Positions 5,831-12,879 of a stretch of DNA of 46,030 nucleotides are shown in pieces. Position 1 is the stretch's first letter; each line of letters starts with the position of its first letter. The DNA comes from DASTPP01 sp035762175 (lineage in GTDB: Bacteria; Myxococcota_A; Polyangia; Polyangiales; Polyangiaceae). Location: contig DASTPP010000093.1 in NCBI GenBank assembly GCA_035762175.1, positions 1 to 46,030 of the forward strand, read 5' to 3'. The notes beneath the pieces were generated by a model that saw only the letters and a list, made by a program, of their open reading frames with translations, was not told where the DNA came from and did not search any database. A program made the position numbers and the translations under genes.

Positions 5831-5867
5831 GTCGGGAATGAGGGTTCGAATCCCTCCTGCCGGGCCA
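5831..5867 (+). tRNA. 3' half of a permuted-order tRNA (T arm, acceptor, G73, CCA)
   Basis: T stem gaggg/ccctc with loop ttcgaat is followed by acceptor strand ctgccgg (5857-5863), G73 and an encoded CCA. I find no upstream 5' strand that pairs with ctgccgg and leads into a D arm. The matching strand ccggcgg lies downstream at 5895. Bases 5831-5837 can pair with 5940-5946 at six of seven positions as a variable-arm stem. The upstream flank holds a 6-bp hairpin (atcgcc/ggcgat). It may instead be a pseudogene half. Confidence 0.6.
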
Positions 5868-5881
5868 CGCGCGAAAGCGCG
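5868..5881. repeat. GAAA-tetraloop hairpin between the tRNA halves
   Basis: Arms cgcgc/gcgcg close a gaaa loop directly after the CCA of the 3' half and 13 bases before the 5' half. In a permuted precursor this would be the intervening segment removed during maturation. Confidence 0.6.
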
Positions 5882-5894
5882 CGACGAAGACTCT

Positions 5895-5946
5895 CCGGCG
5901 GTGGCGGAACGGTAGACGCATTGGGCTGCTCACCCCAACTCCCAAC
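5895..5946 (+). tRNA. 5' half of a permuted-order class II tRNA
   Basis: Acceptor strand ccggcgg is followed by tg and a Leu-type D arm (gcggaacggtagacgc), then A and a perfect anticodon stem ttggg/cccaa (5921-5925, 5934-5938) around an 8-nt loop ctgctcac. The large loop leaves the anticodon ambiguous (GCT if T at 5927 is position 33). The stem is followed by tcccaac, which can pair with the start of the upstream 3' half. No T arm exists downstream to at least 6403. An independent hairpin (cgtcgt/acgacg, 5946-5964) follows. Confidence 0.58.
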
Positions 5947-5964
5947 GTCGTCTGAAAAACGACG

Positions 5965-6403
5965 AAAAATCTGAGCCGGCGGTCGGCGGTTGGGCCCGGG
6001 CCCCCTCGCGGGGTCGCCCGGGGCGCCGCCCGCGCCGGGCCCGCGGCGCGCGCTCGGCGCGGCCGGCGGTCGACCATGCCCCCCCTTTCGCGGGGGCCCC
6101 GTCGCCCGCCCGCCCCGCCACGCGCGCGCGCCGCACGCCCGGCGCCGTGGCGCTTCGGTTTCATGGGGCGTCGTGCCGAGGGCGCGGACGCCGCTCGCCG
6201 GGGCCACGCGCCCCGCCGGGCGGAAGGTCCGGCCTTCGCCGCGCGCCTCGGGCCCGCCGCCGTCCGCCCTCCTTTTTTGCTCGTTCGCTCGCGCCCCCGC
6301 GCGCCGCACCCGGCGGCGCGGCCGTAAGGGGGGCGGCACAACCCCGTTCTCGCGGCGAGAGCCGCCCGCGCGTCGGCGGAACCGACACTTCGGAGATCGT
6401 GCC
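5965..6403. other. intergenic region after the array
   Basis: About 440 bases of very GC-rich sequence with many short palindromes. I see no T-loop motif, tRNA or credible ORF; the open frames here are Pro/Arg/Ala-rich and look like chance openings. The likely SPFH ribosome site (ggag, about nine bases before ATG 6404) closes the region. Confidence 0.6.
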
Positions 6404-7528
6404 ATGTGGAAGACCATTCAGGTGCCGGTGCACGAGCGCGCGGTTGTGCTCCGCCACGGCGTGCCCATCAAGGCCCTCGGGCCCGGCAAGCACTTCATGT
6501 GGGGCGGGGGCCTCGAGGAGACCCGCTTCAAGGTGAGCGAGCTCGTGTTCGACGCGCCGGCGGAGGTGCGGGCCGTCATCCCGCAACGATGGTACGTCGA
6601 GCTCACGATCGGCCCGCGCGAGCGGGGCGTCGTCTACCGCGACGGGCGGCCGGTGCGCTACCTGCGCCCGGGCGTTTACCGCGTCTGGCGCGTCGACCCG
6701 TCGGTCGAGGCGCGGCTGATGTCGGTCGACGAGCCGGTGCCCGAGCTCACCGACGAGCTGCGGGCGATCATCCCCGCGGCGGAGCTGGTCGACGTCACGG
6801 TCAAGCAGCACGAGCGGGGCCTGAAGTACGTGCAGGGCCGCTTCGTACAGCTGCTCGAGCCGGGCCGCTACGTGAGCTGGTCGCACCCCGAGTCGCGCGT
6901 GAGCGTGCAGGTGATGGACATGCGGCAGCAGCAGCTGACCATCACGGGCCAGGAGCTGATGACGCGCGACAAGGTGACGCTGCGGCTGACGCTGACGGCC
7001 GAGTACGCGCCCTCGGACGCGCCGGCGACGGCGCACGCCGTGGCGAACGTGCGCGACGCGGTCTACCTGGCGGTGCAGCTGGCCGCGCGCGAATACGTGG
7101 CGGGCGTGACGCTCGACGAGCTGCTCGAGGCGCGCGACGCGATGACGCGCTGGCTCGAGGCGCGCGTGCAGCCGCAGGCCCAGGCCTTCGGCGTCGACGT
7201 GCAGCGGTTGGGCGTCAAAGACGTGGTGCTGCCGGGCGAGATGAAGGCCCTGCTCAACCGCGTCATCGAGGCCGAGAAGGAGGCCGCGGCGAACGTCATC
7301 ATGCGGCGCGAGGAGGCGGCGGCCACGCGCTCGATGGCTAACACCGCGCGCGCCTTCGCCGAGAACCCCCTGCTGCTCGAGCTCAAGCGGCTCGAGTCGC
7401 TCGAGAAGGCGCTCAAGGGCGTCCAGGAGGTGCGCATTTTCGTCAACGGCGACGGCATCAAGCAGCTCTTCGCCGGCAAGATGCTCGAGGGGGCGCTCGG
7501 GGCCGAGGGCAAGCAGCAGCCCTCGTGA
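6404..7528 (+). CDS. SPFH/band 7 (slipin-like) family protein
   Basis: 374 residues from ATG 6404; the longer open frame upstream is low-complexity and unlikely coding. The centre (about residues 120-290) has the SPFH pattern, including TVKQHERGL, QELMTRDKVTLRL and a DAVYLAVQLAAREYV stretch leading to GVDVQRLGVKDVVLPGEMK. The C-terminal third (KEAAANVIMRREEAAATR, AFAENPLLLELKRLE) is a predicted coiled coil typical of slipins. There is no N-terminal membrane helix, so it may sit at the membrane by oligomerisation or be cytosolic. SPFH proteins scaffold membrane microdomains or control proteases. It stands alone, just after the tRNA array. Confidence 0.9.
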   Translation: MWKTIQVPVHERAVVLRHGVPIKALGPGKHFMWGGGLEETRFKVSELVFDAPAEVRAVIPQRWYVELTIGPRERGVVYRDGRPVRYLRPGVYRVWRVDPSVEARLMSVDEPVPELTDELRAIIPAAELVDVTVKQHERGLKYVQGRFVQLLEPGRYVSWSHPESRVSVQVMDMRQQQLTITGQELMTRDKVTLRLTLTAEYAPSDAPATAHAVANVRDAVYLAVQLAAREYVAGVTLDELLEARDAMTRWLEARVQPQAQAFGVDVQRLGVKDVVLPGEMKALLNRVIEAEKEAAANVIMRREEAAATRSMANTARAFAENPLLLELKRLESLEKALKGVQEVRIFVNGDGIKQLFAGKMLEGALGAEGKQQPS

Positions 7529-7662
7529 GGGCGGGGCCCGAGGGGCCGGTCGCGCGCGGGTTCGAGCCCGAGGCGCGGCCGGCCCTTTTTTGTTTTCGCC
7601 GCCGGGGCTTCAGGCCGGCGCCGGGGTCGGCCGCGGGCCGTGGTAGGCTCGCGCCCGCGGCG

Positions 7663-8556
7663 ATGACGTACCGCGACGGCCTGGGGCCGAGGTGGCGGCG
7701 GGCGTGCGACGAGCTCGCGTTCGCGCGCGAGCGCCTCGAGCGGTTGCCGACTAGGGTACGGCGGCGGGCGCCGGCGGGGCTGCGCGCGCGGCTCGACGCG
7801 GCGCCCGAGCCGGGTTGGTTCGACCCGACGGCGCTCGCGGAGGTCGAGCGGGCCGAGCGCGCCGTCGCCGAGCTGCGCGCGGCGCTCGACGAGGCGGAGG
7901 CCCTCGCGGCCGAGGCGGGCGCCGCCGAGAAGGCGCGCGACGAGCGCGCGGCGCGCGATCGGGCCCGGCGCGCGCCGACGGCGGTGCGGGGGGTGCGGCC
8001 GCCGCAGCCCTTCGAGCTCGCGCTCTTGGGGCCGCCCCCGGACGAGTTCGCCGAGAGCGCCGAGGAGCTCGGCCGCCTGCTCGCCCGCTACGGCGCGGCC
8101 CCGCATTGGACGGCGTACCAGGCGGTCGAGGTGCGCTTCGAGCGCGAAGGCGCCTCGTACGCGCTCGGCCTGCGGCGCCCCATCTCCAACGTCGAACCCG
8201 GGCCGCCGGTCGACACGCTTTCGCTCTCGACCGACGTGCCCCCGACGACGCCGGCCTTCCGGCTCGTGCCGCAGACGGGCTTCGACGATCTGCTGCAGTC
8301 GCTGCGCCTGCAGAGGCGGCACCGGGTGGGCGACGAAGAGTTCGACGTAGCGTTTCGCATCGTCGGCGACGCCGGGTGCGTGCGGCTCTTCGGCCCGCCG
8401 GTGCGCGCGTCTCTTCTGGCGGTCGCGCGCGTCGACGTGCCCTCGCTCGAGGTGGGCGGGGGCGAGGCCACCCTGCGCTGGCGGGCCCCGCCCTCGGGGG
8501 CGCTGCTCGAGTCGGCGCTGCGCGCGCTCGCCGCCCTGCGGGCCGGGGCGCCCTGA
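7663..8556 (+). CDS. conserved hypothetical with N-terminal coiled coil
   Basis: 297 residues from ATG 7663. Residues about 20-110 are Ala/Glu/Arg-rich and probably a coiled coil. The C-terminal part (residues about 130-290) is a globular domain with FELALLGPP, a hydrophobic strand pattern and VGDEEFDVAFRIVGD, loosely resembling DUF3137-type proteins of unknown function. No signal peptide or membrane segment is seen. It lies 134 bp after the SPFH gene on the same strand. The frame also opens at GTG 7525 inside the SPFH stop, but that extension is low-complexity. Function not recognised. Confidence 0.7.
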   Translation: MTYRDGLGPRWRRACDELAFARERLERLPTRVRRRAPAGLRARLDAAPEPGWFDPTALAEVERAERAVAELRAALDEAEALAAEAGAAEKARDERAARDRARRAPTAVRGVRPPQPFELALLGPPPDEFAESAEELGRLLARYGAAPHWTAYQAVEVRFEREGASYALGLRRPISNVEPGPPVDTLSLSTDVPPTTPAFRLVPQTGFDDLLQSLRLQRRHRVGDEEFDVAFRIVGDAGCVRLFGPPVRASLLAVARVDVPSLEVGGGEATLRWRAPPSGALLESALRALAALRAGAP

Positions 8557-8618
8557 GCGCCCCCTTCGCCGACGGGCCGCGCCGTTTGGAGCGCCCCCTT
8601 CGCCGACGGGCCGCGCCG
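8555..8618. repeat. 30-bp direct repeat at the end of the 7663 gene
   Basis: Copies 8555-8584 and 8589-8618 are identical and four bases apart. The first copy begins with the last two bases of the stop codon of the upstream gene. The converging DUF1206 gene ends 49 bases further on. Confidence 0.9.
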
Positions 8619-8666
8619 GCAGGCCGCGCCGCCGGCCGGCGCGCGGCCGGGAAGGCGGGGGCCGGG

Positions 8667-9518
8667 TCAGCCGCGCGAGAGCACGCGGTAGCGGACCATC
8701 ATCAGGCAGAAGGCGCCGAAGGCGATGAAGCCGGCGGAGACGAGCGCGAGCAGGAAGGGGCCGGCGTCGCTCTGCGCGATCTCGAGCAGGGCGCCGTCGA
8801 GGCTGCGCACCTCGCGCGCGTCGCTCTCGGCCGCGGCCTTGATGAGGAAGGCGCCCATCAGCCCGAAGACGACGCCGCGGGCGGCGTAGCCGACGCGGCC
8901 GGCGAGGGTCGTGGCGTGCTCTTCGCGCGGGCTCATCTGGCGCACCGCGAACTTCTCGCGGAACTTCGCGGTGGCCGCCTGGTAGAGCTGGTAAAGGCCG
9001 ACGCCGATGACGACGACGCCGACGGCGCCGACGACGATGGCGCCGAGCGGCTCGGCGAGCAGGCGCGCGGTCCACTCGCGCTCCTGGTGGCGGCCCGCCT
9101 CGTCGGCGCCCATCAACGTGTGGAACGCGGCGACCGCGAGGCCGGCGTGCAGGACGCCGACGACGGCGTGGCCGGCGCGCTTGAGGGGCGAGTGGCCGTC
9201 CGGCTCGGCCGTGCCGAGGGCGGCACAGGCGAATTGCCAGAGCGCGTAGCCGGCGAGCCCGAGGGCGACGAGCCCGAGCAGCACGCCGCCGAAGGGCTGC
9301 GAGGCGAGGTGCGCGAGGGCGCCCTTCTGGCCGGTCACCTCGCCGCCGAGGCCGAGGGCGGCCATCAGGGCGAGGGCGCCGACGGTGATGTGCAGCGCGC
9401 CACGCGCGGCGAAGCCGAGGCGCGCGAGGCGCCGCACCCAGATTGAACGCGAGGTGTCGTGGGCCACCCGACGGGCGGCCGACGACCCCTGGCGAAACAT
9501 CGATTCGACGTGGGCCAT
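8667..9518 (-). CDS. DUF1206 family integral membrane protein
   Basis: 283 residues, with a strong GGAGGA ribosome site eight bases before ATG 9518. Three internal repeats each begin with a R-x-G-x-A-x-x-G/V motif (ARLGFAARG, KRAGHAVVG, GRVGYAARG) followed by a hydrophobic helix, and each holds two membrane helices, giving six in total. This matches the DUF1206 arrangement of three two-helix units. Function is unknown; the family is common in actinobacteria, cyanobacteria and proteobacteria. It is convergent with the upstream hypothetical gene and has no clear operon partner. Confidence 0.92.
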   Translation of the reverse strand: MAHVESMFRQGSSAARRVAHDTSRSIWVRRLARLGFAARGALHITVGALALMAALGLGGEVTGQKGALAHLASQPFGGVLLGLVALGLAGYALWQFACAALGTAEPDGHSPLKRAGHAVVGVLHAGLAVAAFHTLMGADEAGRHQEREWTARLLAEPLGAIVVGAVGVVVIGVGLYQLYQAATAKFREKFAVRQMSPREEHATTLAGRVGYAARGVVFGLMGAFLIKAAAESDAREVRSLDGALLEIAQSDAGPFLLALVSAGFIAFGAFCLMMVRYRVLSRG

Positions 9519-9904
9519 GAAGCGATTCCTCCGTTACGGTAAGGGTGCAGTGCTCGTGCCATTTCGGGCCCTCCGGCGCGCGATCGCGCGGAGACATGCG
9601 GCCCGCGCGCCCGCGCTGTGGGCCGCGTCCGGCCCCCGCTAGAGCGCCGACTGCGCCACGCCCGAGTTCGGGTATTTCGCGATCGAGCGGCGCTCGCTTC
9701 GAGCCCTTTCGAGAGGGCCGACCGGCTTGGACGGTCGGTGCTCTCGGCGCCACGCTAGGGCCCGGGGCGGTCGCGACCTGCGAGCCCGCCCCTGCTCACC
9801 CGCGCGGGGCGGCGGGCGCACGATCGCGGCGCCGGGCACGCGCGCGGTCTTCGGGCGCCGCCGGAGCACCCCCGGCGCGACGGCCGGGGCGCGGGGGCGC
9901 GCCC
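9519..9904. other. intergenic region with a dispersed repeat
   Basis: About 386 bases between the DUF1206 start and the BON stop. Besides the 55-bp repeat listed separately (9684-9738) I see no gene. The open frames are Arg-rich and lack family features. Confidence 0.6.
9684..9738. repeat. dispersed 55-bp palindromic repeat, copy 1
   Basis: Bases 9684-9738 match 44246-44300 at 52 of 55 positions in the same orientation. The unit contains two palindromes: cgagcg/cgctcg at its left end and ccgacc/ggtcgg at its right end, with the arm cttcgagccctttcgag between. Both copies are intergenic, which suggests a REP/BIME-like family. Confidence 0.9.
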
Positions 9905-10564
9905 TCAGTGGCTCGCGCGGACGGGCATCGAGGCGGGGATCGAGCCGGGCGGCGCGGCCCCGGGGTGCTCGACCTCGAGCCGATCGTCAACCTGCTTGAC
10001 GTCCGGCATCTGCTTGACGCGACTGACGAGGTCGCGCCGCGCCCGCTCGTCGTTGACCTTGCCGTAGAGCGTGACGAAGCCGTCTTGCTCGTAGACCTTG
10101 AGCGAGTCGCCGGCGCCGACGGCGTCGGGCCGCTCGCGCTGCAGCCACGACTTGATGGCGTCGCCGGTGCGCGAGCCGGCCACGCCCACGGCGGGCGCGG
10201 GGTGCTCGAGCACGAGCAGGTCGTTGCGCACCGCGCGCACGCCGGCCACGTGCCTCACGGACGCGAGCAGCTCGCGGCAGGTCTGCTCGTCGGGGACGAA
10301 GCCGACGAGCGTGACGGCGCCGTCGTCTTCGGTGATGCGCAGGCTCGCGATGAGGCCGGCGCGCTGCGGGTGCTCGCGGAAGAGCTGCTCGCGGATGGCC
10401 TCCGGGCCGTGGCTCTCGGGCGCCGGAGCGGCGGAGGGCTCGGGCAGCGCGGGCGGCGGGGGCAGGGGCCGCGAGGGCGGCGTCGGGGGCGGAGGTGCGG
10501 GCCGGGCGGCCGGGGCGCACGCGCCGAGGGCCACCGCGCAAACGGCCATCCAGAAGGGTTTCAT
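9905..10564 (-). CDS. lipoprotein with two BON domains
   Basis: 219 residues from ATG 10564, preceded by AGAGG. A 15-residue signal peptide ends in the lipobox LGAC. A Pro-rich linker (about residues 20-45) leads to two BON domains (about 50-120 and 130-200), each with the pattern of a helix then ITEDDGAVTLVGFV or VYEQDGFVTLYGKV and a closing VRNDLLV or VDDRLEV. BON domains bind phospholipid or peptidoglycan-linked partners, so the protein is probably periplasmic and anchored to the outer membrane. A longer frame opens at 10609 but the lipobox fixes the start. It stands alone. Confidence 0.92.
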   Translation of the reverse strand: MKPFWMAVCAVALGACAPAARPAPPPPTPPSRPLPPPPALPEPSAAPAPESHGPEAIREQLFREHPQRAGLIASLRITEDDGAVTLVGFVPDEQTCRELLASVRHVAGVRAVRNDLLVLEHPAPAVGVAGSRTGDAIKSWLQRERPDAVGAGDSLKVYEQDGFVTLYGKVNDERARRDLVSRVKQMPDVKQVDDRLEVEHPGAAPPGSIPASMPVRASH

Positions 10565-10854
10565 CAAGGGGCCTCTTTCGCCAAATAGGCCCCGCCGGCG
10601 GTGGCTCACGCCGTCGAAGGTAGGCGGCGCGTAACCACCCCAGGCGGGGTTTTCAAGAAGGGTTACCCGCCCTCAATGCTCGCCGCGTGCCACCTGCCAC
10701 GGACGAGCTAGCAAGGCTTGTGCGAGCGTCTATTTCTTTGCTTTCGCAGGCCGGAAAGGTGGTTCTCTGGCGCCCAAAATCGTGGCATTTTGCCTCAGTG
10801 CGCGCGATGAAGTGTGCGCGCGGCCTGGCGATCGAGGCGGGTCCCGGTTCGGCG

Positions 10855-11487
10855 TCAGAGCAAGCGGGCGCCGACGGCGTCGAAGGCCTCGCACTCGGCG
10901 GTAGAGCAAGGGCTCGAGGCGAAGACGAGGGCGTTCATCGTCCAAACGAGGACGTCGCGCGCGGGGCCGCCCCCTTGCGGGTGCTCGCGCCGCAGGACGG
11001 GGGCGCGCTCGTAGCCGAGCCTCCGCGCGACGGCGCAGCTGCGCTCGTTGCGCGGCTCGCAGTGGATCTCGACGCGGCGCACGCCGTCGGCGAAGAAGGC
11101 GACGCGCGTCAGGGCGGCGACCGCCTCGGTGATGAGGCCGCGCCCCTCGTGGGCGGCGGCGACCCAGTAACCGATCTCGCGCACCCCTTCGCCGAGGCGG
11201 GTGTGCGAGCCGATGCCGCCGATCACCTCGCGCTCGGCCGGGTCGAAGATGCCGTAGGCGTAGTCGCGATCGAGATCGAAGTTGGCCCGGTCTTGGCGTA
11301 GCCGCGCGACGTAGGCGCCGAGGCCGACGGGGTGTTCGAGGGCCCAGTCGAGCCAGGGCCGCAGGTGGTCGAGGCTCGCGTCGACGGCGCGCTTGAGCAA
11401 GGGCGCGTCGGCGGGGGCCCAACAGCGCACGACGAGCCGCGCGGTGTGAATGCGGTAGGCGGGTGACGTCGCGATCGGGTCGGTCAC
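10855..11487 (-). CDS. GNAT family N-acetyltransferase (RimJ/RimL type)
   Basis: 210 residues from GTG 11487. The N-terminal IHTARLVVRCWAPADAP is the usual start of RimJ-like acetyltransferases. HEGRGLITEAVAALTRVAF carries the acetyl-CoA pyrophosphate loop (R/Q-x-x-G-x-G/A position), and VEIHCEPRNERSCAVARRLGY is the conserved C-terminal strand and helix. It probably transfers acetyl from acetyl-CoA to a protein N-terminus or small amine. The longer frame to 11691 is Arg/Pro-rich and unlikely. It lies head-to-head with the HAD gene across about 300 bp. Confidence 0.9.
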   Translation of the reverse strand: MTDPIATSPAYRIHTARLVVRCWAPADAPLLKRAVDASLDHLRPWLDWALEHPVGLGAYVARLRQDRANFDLDRDYAYGIFDPAEREVIGGIGSHTRLGEGVREIGYWVAAAHEGRGLITEAVAALTRVAFFADGVRRVEIHCEPRNERSCAVARRLGYERAPVLRREHPQGGGPARDVLVWTMNALVFASSPCSTAECEAFDAVGARLL

Positions 11488-11787
11488 GAGACGTGCTGCC
11501 CAGTATAGACGGTGGCGCCGGGAGGGCGGGTGCGGGGCGAGCCCTTGCAAGAATGCCACGCGGGGCGTTTTTGCGTAGGGTGGGGGTCGCGCCCGAAGGT
11601 TTCTCGGGCGGCCCCGGCAGCGCGCCCGGCCTGAGCGGCGCGGCCCGGGCCGTTCCGGCTCGATGTTTGCTTGGGGCGCAGGCTCGCGCATGACGGGTAC
11701 ACTCTTCGGGCGACGGGCGCCCCGCGGGCGGGGGCGGCGCCCGGGCCCGGTCGGGCGGCGCGCGCGGGCGGGCGGGGCCGGGGGCCC
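11488..11787. other. divergent intergenic region (GNAT / HAD)
   Basis: Three hundred bases between divergent starts. It should hold both promoters, but I see no clear -35/-10 pair in this GC-rich sequence, and no ORF or repeat. Confidence 0.5.
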
Positions 11788-12456
11788 ATGGCGCTGAAGG
11801 CCGCCTTGCTCGACGTCGACGGCACGCTACTCGACAGCAACGACGCGCACGCGCGCTCGTGGGTCGAGGTCTTCGCCGAGTTCGGCCACCGCGCGACGTT
11901 CGAGCAGGTGCGCGAGCTCATTGGCAAGGGCGGCGACAAGCTGCTGCCGGAGGTGACGGGCTTCGCGAAAGAGTCGCCCGAGGGCGAGGCGATGTCGGAG
12001 CGGCGCTCGGCCCTCTTCAAGGAGAAGTACTTGCCGGCGCTCGGGCCCTTCCCGGGGGCGCGGGCGCTGCTCGAGAAGATGCGGTCCGCGGGGCTCGACC
12101 TGGTGGTAGCGACCTCGGCGTCGCCCGACGAGGTCGACGGCCTCTTGCGGGCGGCTGGGGTGCGCGATCTCATCGACGAGAAGGCCTCGGCGGGCGACGC
12201 GGCGCGCTCGAAGCCCGACCCGGACATCGTGCGCGCGGCGCTCGCGAAGGCCGGCTGCGGGCCCGAGGAGGCGGTGATGCTCGGCGACACGCCCTACGAC
12301 GTCGAGGCGGCGAGCCGGGCGGGGGTCGTGGTCGTGGCGCTGCGCTGCGGGGGCTGGGGCGACGGGGCGCTGCGGGGGGCCGCGGCGGTGTACGACGGGC
12401 CGGCCGATCTGCTCGCGAAGTACGAGGACTCGCCCTTCGCGCGCCGGGTGGTTTGA
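11788..12456 (+). CDS. HAD family hydrolase (phosphoglycolate phosphatase-like)
   Basis: 222 residues from ATG 11788. Motif I is DVDGTLLDS near residue 9 with nucleophile and acid/base Asp. Motif II Thr/Ser falls in VVATSAS, the motif III Lys in SKPDPDIV, and motif IV acidic residues in GDTPYDVEAA. The helical cap between motifs I and II marks subfamily IA (phosphoglycolate phosphatase or beta-phosphoglucomutase type). The substrate cannot be told from the sequence. It lies 48 bp upstream of the chemosensory operon on the same strand and may be co-transcribed with it. Confidence 0.93.
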   Translation: MALKAALLDVDGTLLDSNDAHARSWVEVFAEFGHRATFEQVRELIGKGGDKLLPEVTGFAKESPEGEAMSERRSALFKEKYLPALGPFPGARALLEKMRSAGLDLVVATSASPDEVDGLLRAAGVRDLIDEKASAGDAARSKPDPDIVRAALAKAGCGPEEAVMLGDTPYDVEAASRAGVVVVALRCGGWGDGALRGAAAVYDGPADLLAKYEDSPFARRVV

Positions 12457-12504
12457 CGGGCCCGGCCGGGGCGCCCTACGATGGCTCGTTCGCCAGGGAG
12501 CGCC

Positions 12505-12879
12505 GTGGCCCGGATCCTCGTCGTCGACGACAGCAAAGTCATGCGCGACATGATCGTCGCGTGCCTGCGGGTGCAGCCCGGCTTCGAGTTCGCGCACGCC
12601 GCCAGCGGGCTCGAGGCGATCGAGAAGCTCTCGCTCGGGCCCTACGATCTGGTCGTGCTCGACCTGAACATGCCGGACATCGGCGGCATCGAGGTGGTCG
12701 AGTTCGTCCGGTCGCAGGACGCGCTGCGGGCGCTGCCCGTGCTCATCGTCACGACGCGAGGCGACGAGACCTCGCGCTCGAGGGCGCTCGGGGCGGGCGC
12801 CTCGCGCTTCATGACCAAGCCCTTCGCCCCCGACGGGCTCCTGCGCGAGGTGTTGTCGCTGCTGCCGCCCCCCGGATGA
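12505..12879 (+). CDS. cheY: CheY-like response regulator
   Basis: 124 residues from GTG 12505, which follows AGGGAG by four bases and puts the receiver right at the N-terminus (ILVVDDS); an in-frame ATG at 12481 would add eight residues. The acidic pair is DD at 8-9, the phosphoacceptor D53 in VLDLNMPD, the switch Thr in VTTRG and the Lys in FMTKPF (about 105). It is a stand-alone receiver, probably the phosphorylation target of the CheA encoded next. Its stop overlaps the cheA start in ATGA. Confidence 0.93.
   Translation: MARILVVDDSKVMRDMIVACLRVQPGFEFAHAASGLEAIEKLSLGPYDLVVLDLNMPDIGGIEVVEFVRSQDALRALPVLIVTTRGDETSRSRALGAGASRFMTKPFAPDGLLREVLSLLPPPG

Noticed and set aside
5761..5867. Ordinary linear tRNA-Ile(GAT) ending at 5867
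   Set aside because: A gcgatat loop can be drawn, but no upstream strand pairs with ctgccgg and the D arm is absent.
5831..5946. Split or permuted tmRNA
   Set aside because: The acceptor lacks the G3:T70 alanine pair and the D-arm region is Leu-like; no tag-like reading frame or pseudoknots are seen.
5895..6403. tRNA-Leu interrupted by a group I intron
   Set aside because: The anticodon loop is not split at the usual place, and no T arm or 3' acceptor follows within the next 450 bases.
7063..9753. 896-residue minus-strand open frame
   Set aside because: It crosses the SPFH, hypothetical and DUF1206 genes in a wrong frame and shows no family features.
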